Origin: JBFMDN01 sp040753915
GTDB taxonomy: Bacteria > Desulfobacterota > Desulfomonilia > Desulfomonilales > Desulfomonilaceae
DNA length: 64,000 nucleotides
NCBI GenBank assembly: GCA_040753915.1
Contig: JBFMDN010000023.1
Span: forward strand, 1 to 64,000
Direction: 5' to 3'
Shown one piece after another: positions 1 to 6,523 of the stretch (within the stretch, counting starts at the first letter, position 1; each line of letters opens with the position of its first letter). Position numbers and translations under genes: made by a program. The notes under the pieces are model-generated. The model saw nothing but the letters and a program-made list of their open reading frames with translations. It did no database searches and was not told the DNA's origin.

Positions 1-29
1 GAAGGAGCCCTTGTGTCATAATCACGTCA

Positions 30-101
30 CCTCGTTGGTGATAGAATCGTTTTGACAAAAGCATTCTATCTTCTTGATCTCTCAAGAACAACGAGGTTTT
101 T
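30..101 (+). terminator. Structured terminator-like element
   Basis: An outer stem (CCTCGTT at 30-36 with AACGAGG at 90-96) encloses an inner stem (GATAGAAT at 40-47 with ATTCTATC at 63-70) and a small CTTGA/TCAAG hairpin. Five T residues follow at 97-101. This resembles an intrinsic terminator with a branched stem, presumably of a gene to the left of the window. No gene can be seen in positions 1-260. Confidence 0.4.
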
Positions 102-261
102 CACTTTTTTTGACCCGCGATCTAGGGGTTTGATGCTCCCGATTGTCGCTCCCATCGATGAGACGGAGCAGCACGATGAGTGCGGTCAGGTTTTGTTCGA
201 TGGGGTTCTCGCTTTTCCCCCTGAGCTATCTTGTTCAATGGAGCGCACCTGAGCCCTGGGT

Positions 262-300
262 GAATTCCGGGGAATTCCGGAATTCCGTGGACACGATACC
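262..300. repeat. REP-like repeat, left flank of transposase remnant
   Basis: Reiterated GAATTCCGG blocks are followed by a GGACACGATACC segment. The right flank of the transposase remnant (730-777) carries the same motif inverted. Paired repeats of this kind normally flank REP-associated tyrosine transposases. Confidence 0.5.
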
Positions 301-342
301 GATTTTAGTGACAGGCCGACCGCTGTGTCGCGACACGGCTCC

Positions 343-727
343 ATGGCTCGTCTGTCGCGTATCGTGGTGCCGGGTTATCCGCATCATGTCACTTAGCGTG
401 TTGTTCGCTCGATGGACGTCTTCCCTTCAGAGGGGGATCGCGGTCAGTATCTCGGGTGCATGGGAGTATGCCCGGTCGAGTGCCCGATTCCCTGTGGGGC
501 TTGCCGAATATGATCTCCTTGTGACCGATCGAAAGTTCCTGGGACTGGTCACTGACTGGGAGGGATTCTTGCAGTCAGCGGGAGGCGGTCCTATGAAGAG
601 GCTTCGACGGGCAAAGCGCACGGGGCGCCCCGCGGGCGGAGGAGCCTCTGCAAAAACCGTTGAGAGACTGACCGGCCGCGACCTGAGCAAGGGACGACCT
701 GGGAGGCCCCGAAAGCGCCCCGTGTGA
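343..727 (+). pseudogene. REP-associated (Y1) transposase remnant
   Basis: The ATG at 343 opens a frame reading MARLSRIVVPGYPHHVT, the conserved N-terminus of REP-associated tyrosine transposases including the HUH-type PHH motif. The next codon is TAG where the family has CAG (Gln), then similarity resumes as RSMDVFPSEGDR. From about 480 the frame is lost. The family-like C-terminus (ERLTGRDLSKGRPGRPRK, 657-719) lies in another frame and ends at the TGA at 725. The gene therefore has a nonsense mutation, at least one frameshift and probably an internal deletion, since about 125 codons remain of a family that usually has 200 or more. The catalytic Tyr region is not recognisable. It is surely inactive and only marks an old insertion. 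Confidence 0.65.
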
Positions 728-729
728 AA

Positions 730-777
730 AACGGTATTGTGTGCCCCGAATTCCATGTCCCCCGAATTCCACACGGG
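730..777. repeat. REP-like repeat, right flank of transposase remnant
   Basis: CGGTATTGTGTGCCCCGAATTCC, followed by a second CCCGAATTCC block, is the imperfect inverse of the repeat at 262-300. The two copies bracket the decayed transposase. Confidence 0.5.
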
Positions 778-850
778 ACGAAAGACACAAATCTGACGCA
801 ATGGTGGTCTTGGAAAACAGAAAACCGCCGGCGGTATTGCTGATCGATTG

Positions 851-876
851 GTGGTGGAGCTGAGGGGGATCGAACC
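851..876 (-). repeat. Copy of tRNA-Ala 3' end (att-like direct repeat)
   Basis: These 26 bp are identical to 1664-1689, the CCA end, acceptor 3' strand and most of the T arm of tRNA-Ala. On the minus strand the likeness continues beyond CCA: both copies have ATCAG(T/C)AATACCGCCG and then CCGGCGGTTTT, the tRNA terminator, although the copy here has lost the terminator loop (about 796-850). The second copy ends before the anticodon arm, so it is not a second tRNA. Duplication of a tRNA 3' end is the usual footprint of site-specific integration. Confidence 0.7.
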
Positions 877-886
877 GGCCGCCCCG

Positions 887-1198
887 CTACAAGACTGCGA
901 TACGGTCCTTCCAATACCCAGGTTTTCTCCGGGCGTGCGCTATAGCAATGACTTCGATACTTGCCCGCACTTCACGATAGACAACACTGAAAGGGAAGTG
1001 CCGGAGGACGAAACGTCGTGTACCCCCAATATAGGGAGGCCAGGCCTCGGGTGCCTCAGCGATTTTCTCGATCGCGCGATCGATTTCGGTAAGAAACACG
1101 CCCGCAGCAGAAGCATTTCGCTCCCGGTACCACTGCACTATCGCTCTGGATTCTGTTACTGCTGCTGGATGGAGTTGAACCGATCGATCCAGGGTCAT
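887..1198 (-). CDS. RelE/ParE-family toxin
   Basis: This 103-residue protein matches the RelE/ParE toxin fold: an N-terminal helical segment (ESRAIVQWYRERN), then EIDRAIEKIAEAPEAWPPY and a basic beta region RRFVLRHFPFSVVYRE ending HARRKPGYW. ParE-type members usually poison gyrase and RelE-type members cut mRNA; I cannot tell which applies. The ATG at 1198 overlaps the TGA of the upstream antitoxin (ATGA), so I prefer it to a start 33 nt upstream inside the antitoxin. The stop lies only 10 bp from the duplicated tRNA 3' end, so the toxin sits at the edge of the putative inserted segment. Confidence 0.75.
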   Translation of the reverse strand: MTLDRSVQLHPAAVTESRAIVQWYRERNASAAGVFLTEIDRAIEKIAEAPEAWPPYIGGTRRFVLRHFPFSVVYREVRASIEVIAIAHARRKPGYWKDRIAVL

Positions 1199-1419
1199 TC
1201 TTCGCTGATTCGGCGACGGGCCTCTGCCCACGACACCAATTCGACCTCGCCCCCGTCAATCTCCTTGAGTCGCAGAAGGATTTCCTTCTCCCACATCAAC
1301 TCTGCTTGCTCATCTACCGTCTGGTCAAGGCTGTCGAGCAGCGATCCGGCTATTGCAGCTCGGGCTTCCGGTGGAAGCTCCAGAGCCTTCTTCAGTATTT
1401 CGGCAGCATTTCGTTCCAT
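1195..1419 (-). CDS. Addiction-module antitoxin
   Basis: This 74-residue acidic helical protein has the pattern of the short addiction-module antitoxins paired with RelE/ParE toxins: AAEILKKALELPPEARAAIAGSLLDSL at the N-terminus, then a Glu-rich stretch (DEQAELMWEKEI) and WAEARRRI near the C-terminus. It should bind and neutralise the toxin encoded immediately downstream, and the ATGA overlap implies translational coupling. Antitoxin-first order is typical. No separate DNA-binding domain is obvious, so autoregulation cannot be inferred. The two genes fill most of the 813 bp between the duplicated tRNA ends. Confidence 0.7.
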   Translation of the reverse strand: MERNAAEILKKALELPPEARAAIAGSLLDSLDQTVDEQAELMWEKEILLRLKEIDGGEVELVSWAEARRRISEE

Positions 1420-1610
1420 GAGGAAATTTTACCCCGATTCTGAATTTACTACGATTTTACTGCTTGGTCTTGGTCTTTTCAACCACTTTTTCTGCAAGCC
1501 GTTTGTTGATCGGGCGAACCCGAGAGAGGCAAGAACCTGTTCAGAGCCCAGTGGTCTTCAGTGATCAATCTGTCGGAAGGCCCGATGTATCCAGGTTCTT
1601 GTCGGATAAA

Positions 1611-1649
1611 GAAAAACCGCCGGTGAGCCATCGGCTCAAGTCGGCGGTA
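1611..1649 (-). terminator. Terminator of tRNA-Ala
   Basis: On the minus strand an ACCGCCGACTTGAGCC / GGCTCACCGGCGGT hairpin is followed by TTTTTC. It starts shortly after the tRNA CCA end and gives a clean intrinsic terminator for the tRNA transcript. Confidence 0.75.
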
Positions 1650-1664
1650 TTACTGATGGATCCG

Positions 1665-1740
<76 letters not shown>

Positions 1741-1751
1741 GTAGAATGCTT

Positions 1752-1781
1752 ATTATAGGAGCCCTGCCGGCACGTTGTCAA
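1752..1781 (-). promoter_or_regulatory. Sigma-70 promoter of tRNA-Ala
   Basis: On the minus strand a perfect -35 TTGACA (1776-1781) and perfect -10 TATAAT (1752-1757) are separated by 18 bp, about 10 nt ahead of the mature tRNA 5' end. This is the strongest promoter match in the window. Confidence 0.85.
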
Positions 1782-1788
1782 CCTTTTA

Positions 1789-2685
1789 CTACCCATCGAT
1801 GTTGAGGGTGAAGCCAAGGACTTCCGATGGATCCGCTATTCTCAACAGGTGATAGGGGCGCTCCTGATATATTTCTCCCTCTTTGACCCGCCGCATGACG
1901 TCTTCAAGATCTTCTGCGCGGACAGTCTTCTTCTCTTTGAGCTCTTCCAGGCTGGGAATCTCTCTCAGTGACAAGAAGACGTAGAGCATTTCTCCAGCCT
2001 TCTTGGGATCGTACTGGAACCCCTTCGGACCCAATGGGATCTCCACCGGTTCGTGTTTTCTGACCTTCCCGCTATCGCGCATGACAGGTTGAGGCTCAGG
2101 GCGGCGGCCCCTCCTCTGCGTGGCAGGAGCCTTTGCGCGCGCGGGGAAGAGGAAGCTCACTTCCTTGAGTCCTTTGCGGAAGACGTACAAATAGCCGTTG
2201 ACGTTGGCCTCGAACCTCAGCTTATATTCGTCCCCTTTCTGAAATTCGACTCCGAAAGGCTGGGGAGCGCCGAACTCTTTCTCGCCCTTGTGTTTGATCA
2301 TGATCTTGCTGGAAACCCCAATAATGGGATACGGAACGACTACCTTGTCGCCAGGAACAACGCTGCCAGGGGCGGGCAATTCGTTGAATGAGGCCAGCCG
2401 GTCGGCCATAGTGGGGTCGCCCATCTGTTTTTCCGCAACGCTTTCCAGGGTGTCTCCCTCTTTGAGGGTGTACGTCCATGTGTCAGGGTCACTTCCTGTT
2501 TTCTGTGGCTTGGCCAGCTCATCCCAGGGGAAAGCAGTGAAGTACTCGCCCTTCATCTTCAGCGGAGGTTTCGGCTCTTCAATGGGAGGCAGAGGAGGAG
2601 GTTCATCCTTTTTTTGAAAGTATGCGCACCCAGCAGTAAGTGCCACTGCCAGGATGAGTGTCAATGTACCGAGGCGTCGCGTCAT
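1789..2685 (-). CDS. LysM lipoprotein with DUF4384-like domain
   Basis: This 298-residue protein starts with a lipoprotein signal ending in the lipobox LTAGC (Cys20), then a proline-rich linker (PPPLPPIEEPKPP). Residues about 70-120 (YTLKEGDTLESVAEKQMGD through GDKVVVPYPI) form a LysM repeat, which binds peptidoglycan. Residues about 130-295 resemble DUF4384 domains found in envelope proteins (FQKGDEYKLRFEANVNGYLYVFRKG). It is expected to be lipid-anchored and to contact the cell wall. It is the last gene of a minus-strand operon, 34 bp after the cvpA-like gene. Its exact envelope role is unknown. Confidence 0.75.
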   Translation of the reverse strand: MTRRLGTLTLILAVALTAGCAYFQKKDEPPPLPPIEEPKPPLKMKGEYFTAFPWDELAKPQKTGSDPDTWTYTLKEGDTLESVAEKQMGDPTMADRLASFNELPAPGSVVPGDKVVVPYPIIGVSSKIMIKHKGEKEFGAPQPFGVEFQKGDEYKLRFEANVNGYLYVFRKGLKEVSFLFPARAKAPATQRRGRRPEPQPVMRDSGKVRKHEPVEIPLGPKGFQYDPKKAGEMLYVFLSLREIPSLEELKEKKTVRAEDLEDVMRRVKEGEIYQERPYHLLRIADPSEVLGFTLNIDG

Positions 2686-2719
2686 GGGATCCTCCTGGAA
2701 CCGGAACAGCAGAGCTTAC

Positions 2720-3334
2720 CTATCTGCCCGGTCCCGGGATAGCAGTCGGCCCTTTCTGTTGGGGCGTGTTTCGACCTGCTTGCTTGTTGGATGAGGGAGG
2801 CTCCTGCACATTCTTCCACTTTTCGACCAGCGTTTGCGCGTAATCCCTGACTTGTTGAGGAGCATAGGCCATGGCCTTTCCGGTCAAAGAGTGCACGGGC
2901 GGAACAAGCTTGGAGGAGCTCACAACCGGCCATTCGGGCAAAACCGCGAGGAGCGCCTGAACCGTAGCGGCAACCATGAGGAAACCGGCAGCCAAGCCAA
3001 CGGCACCACCGAGAACCCGGTCGAGCCAGCTCAATCGTGTCACGTCTATGAGCTTCGCCAGGATCCTCCGTATCAACACAAAAACCACCTGCACTGCGAT
3101 GAAGACGATTATCATCGAGAGTATCTTGGAAATGTTCGGATCCAGAGAGGATATTTGAGCAAGATAGGGAGCCACCGCTGCATGATACTTGACGGCTGCC
3201 CCAAATCCCACTACGAGACCGGCTACTGCTGTCAAGGACCGGATAAATCCTTTCCACAATCCGAGCACAAGGGTTACCGTCAGTGTTCCCAAAATGAAGA
3301 GGTCGATCAAGTTGTACGCTTCAATATATTTCAT
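2720..3334 (-). CDS. cvpA: CvpA-family membrane protein
   Basis: This 204-residue protein begins NLIDLFILGTLTVTLVLGLWKGFIRSL, the CvpA signature: a first membrane segment followed by a Gly-rich GLWKGFIR motif. Three further membrane segments follow (GLVVGFGAAVKY, ILSMIIVFIAVQVVFVLIRRI, VLGGAVGLAAGFLMVAATVQALLA). The last 60 residues are a soluble, Pro/Gln-rich tail. CvpA is linked to colicin V export and envelope homeostasis in enterobacteria, but its molecular function is not settled. The start codon overlaps the stop of the upstream gene (ATGA at 3331-3334), so the two are probably translated together. Confidence 0.85.
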   Translation of the reverse strand: MKYIEAYNLIDLFILGTLTVTLVLGLWKGFIRSLTAVAGLVVGFGAAVKYHAAVAPYLAQISSLDPNISKILSMIIVFIAVQVVFVLIRRILAKLIDVTRLSWLDRVLGGAVGLAAGFLMVAATVQALLAVLPEWPVVSSSKLVPPVHSLTGKAMAYAPQQVRDYAQTLVEKWKNVQEPPSSNKQAGRNTPQQKGPTAIPGPGR

Positions 3335-4422
3335 GTTCCTGTACCAAGCAGAGGAGACAAGGCGGCGCGGTCTGCCGGATTATCCGAATAAGCCTCGAAA
3401 CCGTATTTGGGAACCGGTGCCAGTATGACCTTTCCTCTCCTGCCGGTCTGGATCTTGGGACGCTCAGCGCGGTCTCGGGGCAGGAGCGCTGCCACGAGGA
3501 CAAGGTCCTCATCCAAACTTGCCGTGGCTGCCTGCAAGTCGTCCTGGTCCCGAAACATCAGAGGCCCGATTCCGTCGAATCCCCACTCAAGGGGTTGCTC
3601 AGTATGGAGCAGATCGTCAGCATCACAATCAAGCAGAAAGTAACCGCCTCTGGAATGGACGAGCCCTGCGATGTCTCTCAGGTGTTCTCCCAGAAAGGAA
3701 TCGAGAAAGGGAACTATCTCCGCGCCCGCGGGAAACCCGTCGGGATGCTCGCGAAAAGATATGATCTTCACGCCCGCGTCCAGCATAGCCTTTGCAGCCC
3801 CAAGATGAAAGTCGGCCCAGTATCTGATGACGGATTTTGCGAAGTCGACATGGCCTTCAAGTATGCGACACGCAGGCTCGAAATCGAAGCTCATCCATAG
3901 GGCGTCCCAGAGACCGAACCCGACGGTTCCGGCCACAGCAATGCGATCGTCTGCCACGCGGCGAGCCGTATTATAGAACAAACGGATCTGCTGTTCGTCG
4001 TCAGGACGTCTCGTGCCCACGAGCATCTTCCATTCCCTTTTTGTTCTGCAGCAACCCCCCTGGTACATGAGCTCTACCAGCCCGTCAGGCCTTGGGAAAA
4101 TCTCAAACACTCGGCCGACTCGATCGAGCACGAGTCCCCACGCGGCAAGATCCATTCCCATGGGATACAATACCACGGATATGTCAAATCGTCGGGCAAC
4201 ATCGGACTCTATCTTGCGGAGAGACGATCGGAAGAGAAAGCGATCCAACAATCCTGCGCGTCTGATTTGGGCGGGAGATCTTCTGACGATAGGGCCTGAA
4301 AACAGGCTTTCGTAGGCCTGGGCACCTTCGAACAACAGCGATCCCGGCCGGCCCACTTCGCCGATCGGAGAGAGGGTCGGTGCTTCCACATGGTTGTTTA
4401 CGAGCTTGCTTATGGCTTCCAC
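3331..4422 (-). CDS. UroD/MtaA-like TIM-barrel protein
   Basis: This 363-residue cytosolic protein most resembles the uroporphyrinogen decarboxylase / methylcobamide:CoM methyltransferase superfamily. The second half alternates helices and strands in the order seen there: ACRILEGHVDFAKSVIRYWADFHLGAAKAMLDAGVKI, a FLGEHLRDIAGLVHSRGGYFLLDCDADD segment matching the region before the metal/substrate site, and GFDGIGPLMF near the end. The usual HSCG is replaced by LDCD, so zinc or substrate ligands may differ. There is a CC pair near residue 125. Family members move methyl groups between corrinoids and acceptors, but the substrate here cannot be assigned. It leads the cvpA-lipoprotein operon. The family call is by overall pattern and only moderately secure. 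Confidence 0.45.
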   Translation of the reverse strand: MEAISKLVNNHVEAPTLSPIGEVGRPGSLLFEGAQAYESLFSGPIVRRSPAQIRRAGLLDRFLFRSSLRKIESDVARRFDISVVLYPMGMDLAAWGLVLDRVGRVFEIFPRPDGLVELMYQGGCCRTKREWKMLVGTRRPDDEQQIRLFYNTARRVADDRIAVAGTVGFGLWDALWMSFDFEPACRILEGHVDFAKSVIRYWADFHLGAAKAMLDAGVKIISFREHPDGFPAGAEIVPFLDSFLGEHLRDIAGLVHSRGGYFLLDCDADDLLHTEQPLEWGFDGIGPLMFRDQDDLQAATASLDEDLVLVAALLPRDRAERPKIQTGRRGKVILAPVPKYGFEAYSDNPADRAALSPLLGTGT

Positions 4423-4635
4423 AGGACAGGGTCACTCCCGGCTCAAGGGTTTTCTCCGGTGCATCTTGTAGTATAGCAAATTACATTTGTCAATAAAAAT
4501 CAAAGTGTTCCTCGATTACCTTAAAGCCATGCCCTCCGAACTCTAAGTCAGGTGTCTGTATCGATTCAGGTAAGTCCGGTTCAAAAGCCAATATCCCTGC
4601 GTATACGACCGGAAAGGGGCAATCCTCGAATTGGG

Positions 4636-4663
4636 TTGACAGCCCGTTCTTGCGGGGTAGTAT
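4636..4663 (+). promoter_or_regulatory. Putative sigma-70 promoter of rph
   Basis: TTGACA (4636-4641), a 16-bp spacer and TAGTAT (4658-4663) lie 29 bp before the rph start codon, giving a short leader. The divergent UroD-like gene starts at 4422, so the 4423-4691 gap holds both transcription starts. Confidence 0.55.
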
Positions 4664-4691
4664 GGCGAAATGAACTCGACTCGAGAATGCC

Positions 4692-5432
4692 ATGACCAAC
4701 GTCACCCGAAGTGAAAGTCGCGCCTTTGACGAGCTCCGGCCCTTGAGCGTCACCTGCGGGGTCCTGGATCACGCGGAAGGTTCAGCTCTGATAGAGGCAG
4801 GGAGGACGAGAATACTCGCCGCGGCGAGCGTCGAAGAGAAGGTTCCTCAATTCTTGCGGAATTCGGGCAGAGGATGGGTCACTGCCGAGTATGCGATGCT
4901 TCCCCGGTCCACCCATACGCGAAGTATCAGAGAACGCGGTCGCGTCGGGGGGCGGACGATGGAGATTCAAAGGCTCATAGGACGGTCCCTGAGGAGCGTG
5001 ACGGATCTCTCGGGCATCGGGGAAAGAACGATCACGGTGGACTGTGATGTGATCCAGGCCGATGGCGGGACGAGAGTGGCCTCCATATGTGCTGGGTGGC
5101 TCGCTTTGCATTGCGCCCTTGAAACCCTGGTAAGGGACGGCCTGATCGGCCGAAACCCCCTCCAGGATTCCGTGGCCGCTGTCAGTGTCGGAATGGTCAA
5201 CGGACAGATGCTTCTTGACCTGGATTACGAGGAAGACTCCGCGGCGGAGGTTGACATGAATGTGGTCATGACCGGAAGCGGCCGCATCGTGGAAGTCCAG
5301 GCCACCGCTGAGTCCAAGCCGTTCTCGCTTGCCAGGTTGAACGCTCTAGTACGCCTGGCCCAAAAGGGAATCGCTCAAATCGAGCGGATTCAGAGAAAAT
5401 CTCTGATGGACTATGCTGCGCAGAGAGGGTGA
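4692..5432 (+). CDS. rph: Ribonuclease PH
   Basis: RNase PH is a phosphate-dependent 3'-5' exoribonuclease that trims tRNA 3' trailers and acts as a hexameric ring. The 246-residue length is typical. Visible family motifs are the N-terminal RPLSVTCGVL, EGSALIEAGRTRILAAASVEEKVP, the Arg-rich TRSIRERGRVGGRTMEIQRLIGRSLR segment that binds phosphate and RNA, DCDVIQADGGTR (catalytic Asp region), and DLDYEEDSAAEVDMNVVMTGSG near the C-terminus. It reads divergently from the UroD-like operon and appears monocistronic. Confidence 0.95.
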   Translation: MTNVTRSESRAFDELRPLSVTCGVLDHAEGSALIEAGRTRILAAASVEEKVPQFLRNSGRGWVTAEYAMLPRSTHTRSIRERGRVGGRTMEIQRLIGRSLRSVTDLSGIGERTITVDCDVIQADGGTRVASICAGWLALHCALETLVRDGLIGRNPLQDSVAAVSVGMVNGQMLLDLDYEEDSAAEVDMNVVMTGSGRIVEVQATAESKPFSLARLNALVRLAQKGIAQIERIQRKSLMDYAAQRG

Positions 5433-5545
5433 AGGTGCCGTCTGTGGCCGAGGACTCACATCTCTCCAGGTCAGACCGTTATAGGATAACCCCTCCCTCG
5501 GCTGGCAAGCCCAGGGAGAGGTGATGGTCACCGCGACCAGCGACG

Positions 5546-5770
5546 TCATTTGGGTTCCCGATTCATCTTTACAGGACCAGCAAGATCCTTGTCGATCCTG
5601 GCCATGTCGGCGTCAAATTTCTTCCAGAATTCTTCTTGTTGTTTTTCCCACTTCATAAGTTTCTTCTTGGCTACTGTTCGCTCTACCCCGCCAAAGTAAT
5701 TTCGCGCCGAGACATCCGAAATTGGGGCTGCGAGGAAAAGCAGAGCCAATATTAGTGCCATTTTTCTCAT
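5546..5770 (-). CDS. Small secreted hypothetical protein
   Basis: 74 residues with a clear signal peptide (MRKMALILALLFLAAPISDVSA, cleavage probably after Ala22). The mature part is short, charged and helical (KKKLMKWEKQQEEFWKKFDADMARID). AGGAG lies 7 nt before the ATG, which supports a real gene. I do not recognise a family. It stands alone between rph and a Cys-rich secreted protein. Confidence 0.55.
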   Translation of the reverse strand: MRKMALILALLFLAAPISDVSARNYFGGVERTVAKKKLMKWEKQQEEFWKKFDADMARIDKDLAGPVKMNREPK

Positions 5771-5832
5771 TTCTGCAACTCCTTATCTGAGATGAGGTTC
5801 CGGTTTGTGGTGGACCAGGCTTTTGTGTCTGC

Positions 5833-5847
5833 GGGGGGGGGGGGGGG
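5833..5847 (+). repeat. G15 homopolymer tract
   Basis: Fifteen consecutive G residues lie about 60 bp upstream of the small secreted protein gene at 5546-5770 (its template strand). Long poly-G tracts are slippage-prone and can vary promoter spacing. This is also a typical place for a sequencing or assembly length error. Confidence 0.7.
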
Positions 5848-5976
5848 CCGTAGCCCATGGCCCTGTCCGCTGATGAGTCGCCTGCGCAAAGCGGACCGCA
5901 AGAGGCACCTCACCCCGTCTTGTTTCTCAAGACTTGGAGGTCCACCATGGGAACAGTAGTGATGTTCGGCGTATTT

Positions 5977-6372
5977 CTAAATGAGGATGATGACTGACCG
6001 GAGCTTCTCCGGGGAGGCGGGGAGATTCACGGATGGAGGAACGTTCGATATAGTGCGCTGCAGCGTGACAACGGTTACGTCCCCGGGTGACAAGCAAGCC
6101 TGGGACGCGGTTCGCGTTTGGAGAGACACGATGTCTCCCGCAGAGGTCGGCACAGCAGGACTACTAATGGTGCACGGACATGTGCAGCGCGAGGCTTCCT
6201 CTTCTTCACAGTCACACGGCCCGTGGACACCGGTGCGACAACAGATTCCCTCGATCGCGAGGTCCGGGTGATGTGTCACGCAAGCGCAGAAACCACCCCC
6301 TGCCATTGTTATGGCGAGTACCGCTATTAAGCCGGCCATTGAGATCCTGTGCCGTATCCGTGGCAGCTTCAT
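5977..6372 (-). CDS. Cys-rich secreted hypothetical protein
   Basis: 131 residues from the ATG at 6372, which has GGAAGG upstream; a longer frame exists but lacks this signal. The N-terminus has a basic segment and hydrophobic core (MAGLIAVLAITMAGGG), suggesting export. A Cys-dense region follows: FCACV, GICCRTG, GPCDCEEEE, RCTCPC. Alternating Cys with His (THHPD) and acidic residues could bind metal or form disulfides; this is inference. No family recognised. Confidence 0.5.
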   Translation of the reverse strand: MKLPRIRHRISMAGLIAVLAITMAGGGFCACVTHHPDLAIEGICCRTGVHGPCDCEEEEASRCTCPCTISSPAVPTSAGDIVSLQTRTASQACLSPGDVTVVTLQRTISNVPPSVNLPASPEKLRSVIILI

Positions 6373-6523
6373 TGCTCGCCTTCCACCTTCACTCCGTTGA
6401 CCTGGCATTGGACATGTCGTCCTACCCTCTGTACTTCTTATACACCACAACTCCTAGATTGATCCGCTTTTTTTCAATGGTGCCCGGGAAATTCGTGGAA
6501 CGTGGCTTTCAAATCCGGCCGAT

